From contig CBESWG010000010.1 of assembly GCA_965533275.1 (NCBI GenBank), forward strand, positions 1 to 64,000: DNA of 64,000 nt. Reading direction: 5' to 3'. The DNA comes from JAUXEH01 sp965533275 (GTDB lineage: Bacteria > Acidobacteriota > Aminicenantia > Aminicenantales > Aminicenantaceae). Position numbers and translations under genes: made by a program. The notes under the pieces were generated by a model. The model searched no databases. It had not been told where the DNA came from and worked only from the letters and a program-made list of their open reading frames with translations. Below are positions 25,936 through 34,833 of this stretch, in pieces (the stretch's first letter is position 1; each line of letters begins with the position of its first letter).

Positions 25936-26014
25936 TCAGCCTGTCCTCGTTCTTTTTCGAGGTCTCAGTATATACAGAAAGGAGGGGGAGATAAAGCGGG
26001 CGCGTCTTCGAGCC

Positions 26015-26467
26015 CTAAAAGTAATAGCGGATCCCGATCCCGCCGTTGAAATAGAGGTCGGTCTTGGGAGTCAGATCGAAGATGGGGGCGAACTCCACGA
26101 ATATATCCAAGGGAGCCTTCTCGAACATGTAGTTGATCCCCAGGGGGATCCGGATACCAAACCGGACATCGTTTCCTGTCTTCAGGCGCACTCCGATCCC
26201 GTAGTACACAGGAAGCTCGACGTCGTCCAGATCCAACAACCTGAAGTTGTGCACCAGGTAGTCCAGGTGTACATGCAGGGAGTCCTGATGCCCGAAGGAC
26301 CAGGCGGCAGCCCCCACAAAGGCCGTCTTATAGCCGGTCCAGGCCTTAAAATTGATCCCCGTAGGCTCCCCCAGGATCACACCCAGTCCAAATCCCCGGT
26401 CCTGTGCGAATCCTGAACCACACAGGAAGAAGACGAATATCAGAGTCGTCAGAGCAGTTTTTTTCAT
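26015..26467 (-). CDS. Small outer-membrane beta-barrel-like protein
   Basis: 150 residues with a clean signal peptide (1-21, ending SGFAQ). The mature part is built of alternating strands and ends in an aromatic (GIGIRYYF), the usual sorting signal for outer-membrane barrels. A GLGVILGEPTGINFKAW opening is like small OmpX/OmpA-type or DUF3996-like barrels. Probable role: outer-membrane structural or adhesion protein; substrate unknown. No operon partner. Confidence 0.65.
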   Translation of the reverse strand: MKKTALTTLIFVFFLCGSGFAQDRGFGLGVILGEPTGINFKAWTGYKTAFVGAAAWSFGHQDSLHVHLDYLVHNFRLLDLDDVELPVYYGIGVRLKTGNDVRFGIRIPLGINYMFEKAPLDIFVEFAPIFDLTPKTDLYFNGGIGIRYYF

Positions 26468-26530
26468 TTCATCCCTTTCTTTTCTTATCTATACGGGTAG
26501 AGGGAATAAAAAGTTGCCGTTCGAACAGGG

Positions 26531-26731
26531 CTAGGACGGGAGCTTCTGGAGGATGCCGTTCAGTGAATCAGCCAGCTTGGCTATCGCACAGCCTTCCACG
26601 TTCGGGACGGTGAACATCACATACCAGGCACAGGCTTCCTTCAGACACTCTACCGAGTCCTTATCCGTCATGGTGACCAACTCACCGTGCTGTTTGGATG
26701 CGGCCAATAATATCGGACAGATTCCTGACAT
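26531..26731 (-). CDS. Small cysteine-containing hypothetical protein, 66 residues
   Basis: Four cysteines (5, 29, 34, 48) in 66 residues and no signal peptide. A GGGGG-rich stretch lies just before the ATG, a weak ribosome binding signal. No family recognised. Its composition (SVECLKEACAWY then VPNVEGCAIAKL) could suit a small metal-binding or helical protein. Support is only moderate; it might be a chance frame. Confidence 0.4.
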   Translation of the reverse strand: MSGICPILLAASKQHGELVTMTDKDSVECLKEACAWYVMFTVPNVEGCAIAKLADSLNGILQKLPS

Positions 26732-26836
26732 GGGGCCCCCTATTCAGGTTATATTTTTTATCATATCAACTATGAATCAGAATCCAGCAGATTGTCAAGC
26801 CACAAAGGCCAAGCTTCGCTATCCTTCGCTCCCCGC

Positions 26837-27691
26837 TCACTGCCTCGCCGCCATGCGCTGGAACAGGACCTTGATGTCCTCTTCGAGCTCAGGGTCCTCG
26901 GCGACCAAGAGGGCGATGTACCGTGCCCCCCCCTCATAGAACGTGACCCGGTCGAAAGGAGGAACCGCCGGGCTAACTCTCAGATCAAGCTCCAGCTTGG
27001 CCCGCACTCTGTTCTCGATGTAACGCGCAAAGCCTTCCTTCCATTCCTGCCAGACCATGTACTCGAAGTCCTGCGCATTTAGCACCTCACGCAAAAATGC
27101 CCGGCACCGAGTAACCGCGGCCTCGTCTCCAGCTGCGGCCCGCTCCAGGAAAAGGGCATAGACCTCCTCGAAAGTCTCGTCCTCGTAGGGGAACGGGTGG
27201 GCAAGTTCCCACATATAGTCTTCGGCAGCCTCGGCATCCTGCGCAATGGTGAGCTTGGCCTTCAGCTCGAGCTCGCAGTCCGCCATCTGTGCGCAGTGGA
27301 TGAACTCATGGAAGATGGTCGCATACCCGGAAAGATCGTCGAACACCTCTCCAGTCACGACACAAGCCATCGTGTTGTCATAGAAATCCAAAGGAAAGGC
27401 CGCGCGAATGCCCACGGGAACGATCATGGGAGGCCTGGCGGTCCTCACCAACTGATAGGGCTTTTTCTTTTCCAGGACATCGAACACATAGAACACCTCG
27501 CCCTCTACCACAGCCACGGGATACAGTTCACCAAGGAGAGGATGAAGATCTTTGATGTCGGTGTGGAGCTGCTGCAGACGCGTGAAGGCCTCCGCATATT
27601 TTTCAGAGACATCTTGGTCTTCCCCAGACTGGGCTGTAGCCCCGGCGCATACCAGGGCGAGTATAAAAAGTGTTATCCGTATTTTTTTCAT
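26837..27691 (-). CDS. Secreted HExxH protein of unknown peptidase-like family
   Basis: 284 residues from the ATG at 27691, with a signal peptide (1-20, ending GATAQ). An upstream extension to 27766 is not preferred. Core has FH128-E129-F-I-H132-C, a textbook HExxH zinc motif, and an EWKEGFARYIENR segment (Glu219) that could provide the third zinc ligand as in gluzincin-like enzymes. Preceding strands (VVEGEVFYVFDVLEK, MACVVTGEVFDDL) look like a compact alpha/beta domain. I do not recognise the family. It is divergent from a beta-lactamase-fold hydrolase. Role inferred as periplasmic metallopeptidase, unverified. Confidence 0.65.
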   Translation of the reverse strand: MKKIRITLFILALVCAGATAQSGEDQDVSEKYAEAFTRLQQLHTDIKDLHPLLGELYPVAVVEGEVFYVFDVLEKKKPYQLVRTARPPMIVPVGIRAAFPLDFYDNTMACVVTGEVFDDLSGYATIFHEFIHCAQMADCELELKAKLTIAQDAEAAEDYMWELAHPFPYEDETFEEVYALFLERAAAGDEAAVTRCRAFLREVLNAQDFEYMVWQEWKEGFARYIENRVRAKLELDLRVSPAVPPFDRVTFYEGGARYIALLVAEDPELEEDIKVLFQRMAARQ

Positions 27692-27852
27692 ATGAAAATC
27701 CAGAGCACTCTTATACCTCAAAACCCAGTAAATTTCCAGCCCGGGAAGCCCATCGGGGGCATTCAAAAGCGAGAAAAACGCGTGACCGGTTTCGTTTTAG
27801 AGGGATCCATTGTACAATCATTTCCACAAAATCAGAGGTCATAGGAGGACAC

Positions 27853-29094
27853 ATGATATCATTCTCCCCAATGAAGAAAGCGCACCGTCGAAATTCAGCG
27901 ATCATCGCAAGTCTTTTCCTGATTGTTTTCCTGCTTTTACCTCTCCCCAACCATGGAAGTGATTCCGCCCAGAAGCGGGCCTATTATCCCGGCAAAGCCG
28001 ATGATTGGGAAAAACGCGGGGCCCAGGACCTGGGCATGGATCCCGAAAAACTGGCCGAGGCCGTGGAATTCGCCCGGACACATGGTTGGGAGGCCCCCAA
28101 GGATCTCACAATATCCATCCAGAGCTCGTTCGCCCGCGAGCCGCATGGCACCATCATCGGTCCGGTCAAGGAACGAGGCGACACCAACGGGATCGTCCTC
28201 AAGGGCGGGTACATTATAGCAGAGTGGGGAGACACTCGCAGGGTCGATATGACCTTCAGCGTGACCAAGAGTTATCTGTCGACGACCACAGGGCTGGCCC
28301 TGGACGCGGGCCTCATCCGTGGTGTGCAGGACCCCGTGCAGCCCTATGTGCCCGACGGAACCTTCGAATCCGAACATAACGCAAAGATCACCTGGCACCA
28401 TCTCCTGAACCAGACTTCGGACTGGTCGGGGACACTCTGGGAGAAACCGGACTGGGCCGACCGGCCCCCTCGCGACGTGAAGTGGGACGAACTCAGGAAC
28501 CGGCCGCTCAAGGAGCCGGGCACGAGCTACAAATACAACGATGTCCGGGTTAACCTCCTGGCCTACAGCCTGCTCCAGATCTGGCGGACTCCCCTCCCCA
28601 TCGTGCTCAAGAACAGGATCATGGATCCCATCGATGCCTCCCCCACCTGGCGCTGGCACGGGTACAGCAATTCCTGGGTCCTCCTCGACGGGCTCCACAT
28701 GCAGTCCGTAAGCGGGGGCGGACACTGGGGAGGTGGCATGTTCATCTGCACGCGTGATCAAGCCCGTCTCGGGCTTCTCTTCCTCAGGCGCGGAAGCTGG
28801 AAAGGACAGCAACTAATCTCCGAGGAGTGGATCGATGCGCTCAAGGTCCCCTCTGCCGCCAATCCTATCTACGGCTACATGTGGTGGCTCAACACTGGAA
28901 GGAAATCAATTCCCAGCGCGCCGGAGAGCGTCTTCTATGCGGCAGGTTTCGGTGGGAATTATATCTATGTCGACAATGAAAACGACCTGGTCATCGCGGT
29001 CCGCTGGGTGGGAAACACACGCAACCTGGACGGGATCGTGCAGAGAGTGTTGGCCTCCATGGAAAAGGCCGGACAGGCGGAGGCTCTCCGATAG
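27853..29094 (+). CDS. Beta-lactamase-fold serine hydrolase (class C type)
   Basis: 413 residues from ATG 27853 after AGGAGG (27843-27848), with a hydrophobic N-terminal signal (about 15-33). Catalytic S136-V-T-K139 (SxxK), YKYNDVRVNL as the Tyr-x-Asn motif, and GFGGNYIYVD in place of KTG indicate a penicillin-binding/class C esterase-like hydrolase that acts on amide or ester bonds, often peptides or D-amino-acid substrates. A gap-rich middle (WHHLLNQTSDWSG) is family-typical. Periplasmic. Not necessarily an antibiotic-resistance enzyme. It is divergent from the HExxH gene. Confidence 0.88.
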   Translation: MISFSPMKKAHRRNSAIIASLFLIVFLLLPLPNHGSDSAQKRAYYPGKADDWEKRGAQDLGMDPEKLAEAVEFARTHGWEAPKDLTISIQSSFAREPHGTIIGPVKERGDTNGIVLKGGYIIAEWGDTRRVDMTFSVTKSYLSTTTGLALDAGLIRGVQDPVQPYVPDGTFESEHNAKITWHHLLNQTSDWSGTLWEKPDWADRPPRDVKWDELRNRPLKEPGTSYKYNDVRVNLLAYSLLQIWRTPLPIVLKNRIMDPIDASPTWRWHGYSNSWVLLDGLHMQSVSGGGHWGGGMFICTRDQARLGLLFLRRGSWKGQQLISEEWIDALKVPSAANPIYGYMWWLNTGRKSIPSAPESVFYAAGFGGNYIYVDNENDLVIAVRWVGNTRNLDGIVQRVLASMEKAGQAEALR

Positions 29095-29109
29095 TACAGA
29101 AAGCGTCCC

Positions 29110-31032
29110 TTAGTATTTCACCGAGTTGAGCTGTTCCAGCTGGGCCTTGAATTTATCGGCGGCCTCTTTGCCGTTGATGGCGGCCTGCAGATAGGGATTA
29201 AACGCCAGGGCGTTGTTGAAGTTGGCCACCGCCCGACGGTACTCGTTCAGATCCCGGGAGCGAAGGAAATACATCAAATGGACCGAGCCGATGTTGTTGT
29301 ATACATTGGCGTTGCTCTTGTCGAGATCCAGGGCTTTCTGATAATTGGAAAGCGCCAGCTCGAAGTGCCCGCTCTTCTGCTGGGCGACTCCCAGATACAG
29401 AAAATAGTCTGGATTGGTGTCTTCCTTGGATATGCACTTCTTCAGAAGGCTGATGGCCTCCTCATACTCCCGGACTTCCACCAGCATCAAACCCAACCTG
29501 GATTGCAGATACAGGCTGTCCTTGTTGGCCTTGAGGCCGTCCCTGAGGCTCTTCACCGCCTGTTCCTTGATCCCTATCGAGTAGAACAGGTTGGACATGT
29601 GGCTGTAGGCCGGGAGATAATCCGGGCGATCTGAGATGATCTCCCGCAGGTTTTTCAGGGCCTGGTCATGACGGCCTCCCCGAAAATCGGTGATCGCATG
29701 CAGCATTTTTATCTGGATCGGCAGCATGTTCTTGAGGTCATCCTTGGGGCCGTATTTCTTTTGCGCAGTGGGCTTGCCCGCAGAGATGTAGCCGAGGGTC
29801 CGCATCTTCTTGATCATGTCCTCTTCTACTTCATCCAGGTTCTGGGACACGCCTTTGCCCTCGAATTCCTTCCTCAGCTTTTTCAGGTCCTTCTCGAGCC
29901 GAGGGACATCCGACTTCGCGGCCAGGTTGAACTCCTCGGCCAGGTCGCGCTTCAGGTCATAGACTTCCTTGATGGGCTGGTCGATGAACTTCATATCTCC
30001 CCGGATGAAGCCGCGCAAAGGCACCCAGCCGGCTGTGAGGTGAGGCGTCATGGATTCGAAATAGATCGGAGCCCGTGAGCGGCTCTTTCCCCGGGCAAGT
30101 GGGAGGAGTGACTCTCCCTGGACGTGCTTGGGTATCTTCATATCCAGTGCATCACACAGTGTGGGGAAAATATCCACATGGGAAGCGTTCTCATACACAG
30201 AGGCCGGCTTCTGCCCGGGGATGTAGATGATCAAGGGAATGTGGATCACGCTGTTGTAGGCAAAGAAACTGTGTGAGATCTCTCCCTTATCCCCGAGGGC
30301 CTCTCCATGGTCTGCGGTCAGGATGATGATGGTGTCAGAAAGACGTCCAGTTTCTTCCAGATAATCGAACAACATGCCTAGCTGCGAATCCGTGTAGGCT
30401 GCTTCCCCCGAATAGGGATCGTCCGGGTACTGCTGGTCATAGGGAGCCGGCGGATCATAGGGCTCATGCGGGTCGAACAGATGCACCCAGCCGAACCACT
30501 TGCCGCTCTGTTTCGAGATCCAGCCCATAGCCGGATCGAGCACCTCGTCGGCACGCCTTTGAGCGAAGTAGAGGGAATACGGCGTCTGCACGCCGTAATT
30601 GTCATCGTACAGGTCGAATCCCTGGTCCAGGCCGAAGCGGGAATCCAGGGGGTAGGCGGCGATGAAGGCACCGGTCGCATACCCGGCCCCCTTAAGGAGT
30701 TCGGCCAGGGTGACGAACCTATCTTCGAGCTTGAATCCCTGGTTGCCGGAGATCCCATGAAAGAGCGGCGTGGTACCGGTTAAAATGTTGGTGTGTGAGG
30801 GGAGCGTCACAGGATTGTGGGCAAACGCTCGGTGATATACCACCGACTTCGCGGCCAGCTTGTCCATATGAGGAGTCTGGACATGGGCATCCGTGTGATG
30901 GCTGATCCTGTCGTAGCGGAGCGTGTCCACCGTGATAAGCAGGACATTGTAGTCCTTTTGCTGCTTGGCCGCGGCGGTCAGGCTGAGGGAAAGACCCAGC
31001 AGCACTATTGATGAAAGCTTTAAAATTCTCAT
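29110..31032 (-). CDS. Sulfatase-like protein with TPR tail, lacking the formylglycine cysteine
   Basis: 640 residues with a signal peptide (1-22). N-terminal half is an alkaline-phosphatase/sulfatase-fold domain: LLITVDTLRYDR, ADHGEALGDKG and SHVDIFPTLCDAL. Where true sulfatases have CxPSR the sequence is T76-L-P-S-H80, so formylglycine cannot form; a Thr could act as a nucleophile as in related transferases and phosphatases. The C-terminal half (about 430-630) consists of TPR repeats, suggesting protein partners. This two-part architecture is common among acidobacterial-type relatives. Convergent with the serine hydrolase gene, ending 15 bases from it. Substrate unknown. Confidence 0.85.
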   Translation of the reverse strand: MRILKLSSIVLLGLSLSLTAAAKQQKDYNVLLITVDTLRYDRISHHTDAHVQTPHMDKLAAKSVVYHRAFAHNPVTLPSHTNILTGTTPLFHGISGNQGFKLEDRFVTLAELLKGAGYATGAFIAAYPLDSRFGLDQGFDLYDDNYGVQTPYSLYFAQRRADEVLDPAMGWISKQSGKWFGWVHLFDPHEPYDPPAPYDQQYPDDPYSGEAAYTDSQLGMLFDYLEETGRLSDTIIILTADHGEALGDKGEISHSFFAYNSVIHIPLIIYIPGQKPASVYENASHVDIFPTLCDALDMKIPKHVQGESLLPLARGKSRSRAPIYFESMTPHLTAGWVPLRGFIRGDMKFIDQPIKEVYDLKRDLAEEFNLAAKSDVPRLEKDLKKLRKEFEGKGVSQNLDEVEEDMIKKMRTLGYISAGKPTAQKKYGPKDDLKNMLPIQIKMLHAITDFRGGRHDQALKNLREIISDRPDYLPAYSHMSNLFYSIGIKEQAVKSLRDGLKANKDSLYLQSRLGLMLVEVREYEEAISLLKKCISKEDTNPDYFLYLGVAQQKSGHFELALSNYQKALDLDKSNANVYNNIGSVHLMYFLRSRDLNEYRRAVANFNNALAFNPYLQAAINGKEAADKFKAQLEQLNSVKY

Positions 31033-31198
31033 AGCTAGACCTCTTGAATGTCAATTTCAGGGAGGGATCTTTCTTTATGATACTAATTTATAAGTTCTTA
31101 CTTCCCTACCCTATATATATTAGACTATATTTAGACGTACTATCTTCCCATATTATGGAATTTTTTTCAAGTTTCCCTGGGGGGGAGGACCCCCTTGA

Positions 31199-32956
31199 TC
31201 AGTCCTGACGCAGAGCCTTGGTGCGGCCCGCCCCGGAGGCGAAAATCATGGCAGAGACGCGGCCCTCTTCATCCAACTCGAAGGCGATCTCGAAAGCCTT
31301 GGCGAGATCGAGGTGGTATCCCGCAAACGACATTTCCGAACGGGGCAGGAACGGGATGTCGAGCTGGGGGGGGCCCATGACAGGCTCGATCCCGATGTTG
31401 GATCCGTCCTGCCAGTAGAGGCCGAAGTGGATGCTCCCCTTCTCCCCCTTGAGCTCTATGAATGTCTTCGCGGCTTCGATCCCGTTCAGCGATGCCGGCA
31501 TCGTCAGGAGGGCACTGGCCAGCGTGACCTTCCCCGTGCGGGGCGCATAGAGCTTCAAGCGCCTATCAATGAGGTCCTTCACCGGCTGCTGTCGCCTTTC
31601 TCGATGGCTGAGTGTGGCACTGAGAGGCTCATAGTCCCCTGCCAGGACCGCAGAAAAAACGGTCACGGAAAGCTTATTGAGGTCATCGTATGCCTTCCCG
31701 GCCTTGACATCCAGTCCGAACAGCGCGTTTATCGCAGCCTGTCCCTGGGGCCGGACCTGGAGCCTCCCCTGGCTGTCGCTGACCTTCAGGGTGTTGCCAC
31801 TGGATAGCTCATAGGTGCCTGTGAACCGGCCCGCCTCTTGGATCGCAGCGCCTTTAACAGACCGCGGCAGTTCCACGTCCCCTCCGAACACCAGGGCCTC
31901 GGTCTTCTCCCGCACGGCCTCCATCAGGGTCATCCTTCCGTATCCCTGGTTGCAGAACTGCATGGTGACGATATCCGCGTCGAGGTAACGCCTGAGCTCC
32001 GAGCTACTGCCCAGCGAGCTCCCTCCGTCGTGCTTGATCAACAGGCCGTGGTCACTCTCCATAATGTCCCAGCCATACCCATAGTCGTTGTCGACCGGCG
32101 TGAACATCTTGTCCTTGGCGGCCCGGGACAACACCTTCTCGCCCAGCAGGGCCAGGTGCCAGCGGTACATGTCGTCTGTGGTGGACAGGATTCCGCCGTT
32201 TCCCAGGAGGTTCCAGTAGGGATAGGGCTTCTCCAGGGGGGTCCCGTTGTCGCGTTCCCCCACATACCAATGTGCAACCACCCGCTTTTCCCATCCCGGG
32301 TGCCGGTAACCGGTGAACTCCATCCCAGCGGGCACAAACAAATGCTTGCGCAGGAACGTCTCATAGTCCTGCCCCGAAACCTTCTCGATCACCGCAGCCA
32401 GGAGGCTGTAGCCGGCGTTGGAATAGGAAAATTCCTGGCCGGGAGGAAAATCGAGCGGCTGTTTCAGGACCTTCTCCACCGTGGGATCCCTCATGGCTTC
32501 CACAAAGTCGCGCCCCACAACATCGACCACGCCGGCGGTGTGCGTGAGGAGGTGGTGCAGTGTGATCGTCCTCTTGTCCTCGGGGACATCCTTAAAAAAC
32601 TTGGTGAGGGGCTCGTGAGTGTCGAGCTTTCCCATCATCTCCAGCTTCATGATCCCCGCAGCCGTGAACTGCTTGGTGAGTGATCCGGTGCTGAACACCG
32701 TCTCCGAGGTGTTGGGGATGCCCTGGCTGCGCACAGCCAGGCCGTATCCCTTGTTGAGAACGATCTCTCCCCTCTCTGCGATCAGGAAGGCTCCGGAAAA
32801 ACCGTAGGGGACTAGCCGCGATAGAAATGTGTCAACCCTCTCGGCCCTTTGCCCCTTGAGTACGTCTTCCGCCGACAGGATGACGCCCAGGAACACGATC
32901 ATGACCAGGCTCACACTTGATAACGCGACAGTTCTCCGGAAGCGAAATTTTCTCAT
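31199..32956 (-). CDS. Secreted beta-lactamase-fold serine hydrolase
   Basis: 585 residues, longer than the other hydrolase here. Signal peptide about 1-27. The N-terminal domain has S92-L-T-K95 (STGSLTKQF) and YSNAGYSLL (Tyr-x-Asn). The final 200 residues form an additional beta-rich domain (LSSGNTLKVSDSQGRLQVRP and later strands), as seen in class C family proteins with a DUF3471-like tail. Probably a periplasmic peptidase or esterase. It ends in a region with no clear terminator; a GGGGG/CCCCC inverted repeat at 31178-31195 lacks a T tract. Confidence 0.88.
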   Translation of the reverse strand: MRKFRFRRTVALSSVSLVMIVFLGVILSAEDVLKGQRAERVDTFLSRLVPYGFSGAFLIAERGEIVLNKGYGLAVRSQGIPNTSETVFSTGSLTKQFTAAGIMKLEMMGKLDTHEPLTKFFKDVPEDKRTITLHHLLTHTAGVVDVVGRDFVEAMRDPTVEKVLKQPLDFPPGQEFSYSNAGYSLLAAVIEKVSGQDYETFLRKHLFVPAGMEFTGYRHPGWEKRVVAHWYVGERDNGTPLEKPYPYWNLLGNGGILSTTDDMYRWHLALLGEKVLSRAAKDKMFTPVDNDYGYGWDIMESDHGLLIKHDGGSSLGSSSELRRYLDADIVTMQFCNQGYGRMTLMEAVREKTEALVFGGDVELPRSVKGAAIQEAGRFTGTYELSSGNTLKVSDSQGRLQVRPQGQAAINALFGLDVKAGKAYDDLNKLSVTVFSAVLAGDYEPLSATLSHRERRQQPVKDLIDRRLKLYAPRTGKVTLASALLTMPASLNGIEAAKTFIELKGEKGSIHFGLYWQDGSNIGIEPVMGPPQLDIPFLPRSEMSFAGYHLDLAKAFEIAFELDEEGRVSAMIFASGAGRTKALRQD

Positions 32957-33056
32957 TTCAGTCCACTCCGCAAAAATATTGTGTCGTTACTCTATTAACC
33001 CGGTAGCTGCTAAAATCGATTCATATCCGGTCCCGAATGACGCTTCGGATCCCGTG

Positions 33057-33794
33057 CTATTTCCCCATCTTGAAGAGGGAGTCTTCCAGGCCGGAATTGA
33101 ATTTGACATCCGTGATGGTGATGATGGCAAAGACATCACCGCCCTGGTGAATCGTCATGGTATGGGCAAACGTGATCCCGTCCACTTCTTTGTAATCAGA
33201 GAAGAAGATATCCTGCTCCACTTCGCTCCCCATCATGTTCAGGCTTTTCTGCACCTGTTTATACACAAGATAGGTCTGTGGATCGATGAAGAGGACCGTC
33301 GTGGTCCCGCCCGGGAACACTCTTTCCAGCCTATAGTAGTCGCTGCCTTCAAGGCTCTCCTTGCCCATGAGTGTGTGCGTGACGCCAAATTTTTCCGGAT
33401 CAAGAAGGAGCGAATTGCCCATCTCGAGTGCCCCTCTCTTCGAGTACTCCTGCATCTCGGACGGCGCCTCCTGTGAGGTTTGGGTCTGGGGATTCGTGAT
33501 CCAGGCCACTTCCCCATCGAAAGCCTGGGTCATCGTCATTCCCATCATTTCCATGTCCTGCCGGGTCATCCCCGGCTCCTTGTGATACATGGTCATGGTG
33601 CCGTTCATGGCCATGGCGATCATCTCCATCTCTCCGGAGCTCGTCGTGTCGGTGATGGCCTCCAGGGCCTTGCGTCCCCCGCCCGCTTCGATCATCTTCT
33701 CAAGGATGGCAGCAGCAGACGAGGACTGGGCCGCAGCGGGAATCAGGCTGAAAGCCAGCAGAAGTAGGGAACCGAGAGCCAGTGACTTTTTCAT
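33057..33794 (-). CDS. LolA-like outer-membrane lipoprotein-sorting family protein
   Basis: 245 residues from the ATG at 33794, which follows GGAGGG. Signal peptide about 1-23. The mature protein has the LolA/LolB-like half-barrel pattern: a first helix (ILEKMIEAGGGRKALEAI), paired strands with a methionine-rich stretch (12 Met between 56 and 88), AFDGEVAWI, and the YYRLERVFPGGTTTVLFIDPQTYLVYKQ strands. Such proteins carry or bind hydrophobic molecules in the periplasm. Substrate unknown. No operon partner is evident. Confidence 0.72.
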   Translation of the reverse strand: MKKSLALGSLLLLAFSLIPAAAQSSSAAAILEKMIEAGGGRKALEAITDTTSSGEMEMIAMAMNGTMTMYHKEPGMTRQDMEMMGMTMTQAFDGEVAWITNPQTQTSQEAPSEMQEYSKRGALEMGNSLLLDPEKFGVTHTLMGKESLEGSDYYRLERVFPGGTTTVLFIDPQTYLVYKQVQKSLNMMGSEVEQDIFFSDYKEVDGITFAHTMTIHQGGDVFAIITITDVKFNSGLEDSLFKMGK

Positions 33795-33978
33795 GGGATT
33801 ACACCCTCCTCTTCGTAGAATACGCAGGGATATTGTACCGGCTGCACGGGGATTCGGCAAGGAGCAGGCACCCGAAAAAGAGAGGAGCCGGCAGTGGCCG
33901 GCTCTTCCGTTCTGGGGGAAAGGCTGCGGCTATAAAACGGGCCGGTTATTCGTTCGTATATTTCAGAGGATCATGAGA

Positions 33979-34587
33979 CTAGAAATAGAAGACCAGGCCG
34001 ATCCCGGAATTGGTGAGGCCCCAGCGGCTGGTCTTGCGGGTCGCCTCGAAACGGTCTTCATGTTCATAGTTTCCGCCGCTGTACCCGATCCCGACCTCAC
34101 CGAATATCCCCAGGTTGTCCAGCAACCGTCCCTGAAGACCCAGGATGGCATTCAAGCCGAGGATCTCTCCCCGGTCCTTCCATCCCTGATCGCGCCAAGA
34201 TACATCGACTTCGACAGTGTCCCGTGTGTAGCTGAAATTGGCTCCAGTGTAGACGGACATGCTGCGGCCGGAATAAAAAGTATAAAGAAGCCCCAGGCCT
34301 GCGGTGATCCGCGTCGAGTCTTCCTGCCTTTCACCACTGATGACCCGGGGGTCGGGAAGTCCTTCCTGGTTCCGGGGGACGAACTCGTTCTCCGTCTCGG
34401 TGCTCGAGATCGAGAATCCGACGTAGGGCCGCAGGGCAAAGCGGTTCGAGATATGAAAGGTCAGGCCGATGCGGGGAGCGGGGTCAACGCGCATGTTGAG
34501 CCCGACCTTCCCCTTCATGTCCTGTGCAAAGGAGTGAGAACCCCAGATCAGGACGAGGGCAATTGCTGTAAGGAATATCTTTTTCAT
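33979..34587 (-). CDS. Outer-membrane beta-barrel protein
   Basis: 202 residues with signal peptide 1-21 (GSHSFAQ) and a final aromatic (GIGLVFYF). The body is strand-rich with porin-like amphipathic segments (FALRPYVGFSISSTE, GLGLLYTFYSG, VYTGANFSYTRD, FGEVGIGYSGGNYEHED), the pattern of a small OmpA/OmpW-like barrel of about eight strands. Role: outer-membrane structural protein. Divergent from the GH172 gene. Confidence 0.75.
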   Translation of the reverse strand: MKKIFLTAIALVLIWGSHSFAQDMKGKVGLNMRVDPAPRIGLTFHISNRFALRPYVGFSISSTETENEFVPRNQEGLPDPRVISGERQEDSTRITAGLGLLYTFYSGRSMSVYTGANFSYTRDTVEVDVSWRDQGWKDRGEILGLNAILGLQGRLLDNLGIFGEVGIGYSGGNYEHEDRFEATRKTSRWGLTNSGIGLVFYF

Positions 34588-34725
34588 GGCTGCCTCCTAT
34601 AGACTTGGATGTTATTAACAGAAATTCCTTTGAAGGGATTTTGAGATTACTCGTGGTGGGTGAAGAGGAAGAGCACCTCACCGCGGGCCATTCCCAGCGC
34701 CAGGGGAGGAATTTCTACGTGACAC

Positions 34726-34753
34726 TTGACAGGGCGGGAATACTCGTTATAAA
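34726..34753 (+). promoter_or_regulatory. Strong sigma70-type promoter for the GH172 gene
   Basis: Consensus TTGACA (34726-34731), 16-base spacer and TATAAA (34748-34753), followed about 70 bases later by AAGGAGGG (34822-34829) and the ATG at 34834. The best-matched promoter in the window. Confidence 0.65.
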
Positions 34754-34833
34754 CCAGGGCTAGGGGAATCATGAGTGAGTACCGCACCACACGAAACAAA
34801 GATTCATACCCCTAAATTTATAAGGAGGGACCC

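Noticed and set aside
26531..26731. Considered as a certain gene because of its four cysteines.
   Set aside because: Kept only as a low-confidence feature: weak ribosome binding site and no homologue recognised.
31178..31195. GGGGG/CCCCC inverted repeat after the serine hydrolase, considered as a terminator.
   Set aside because: No T tract follows on either strand.
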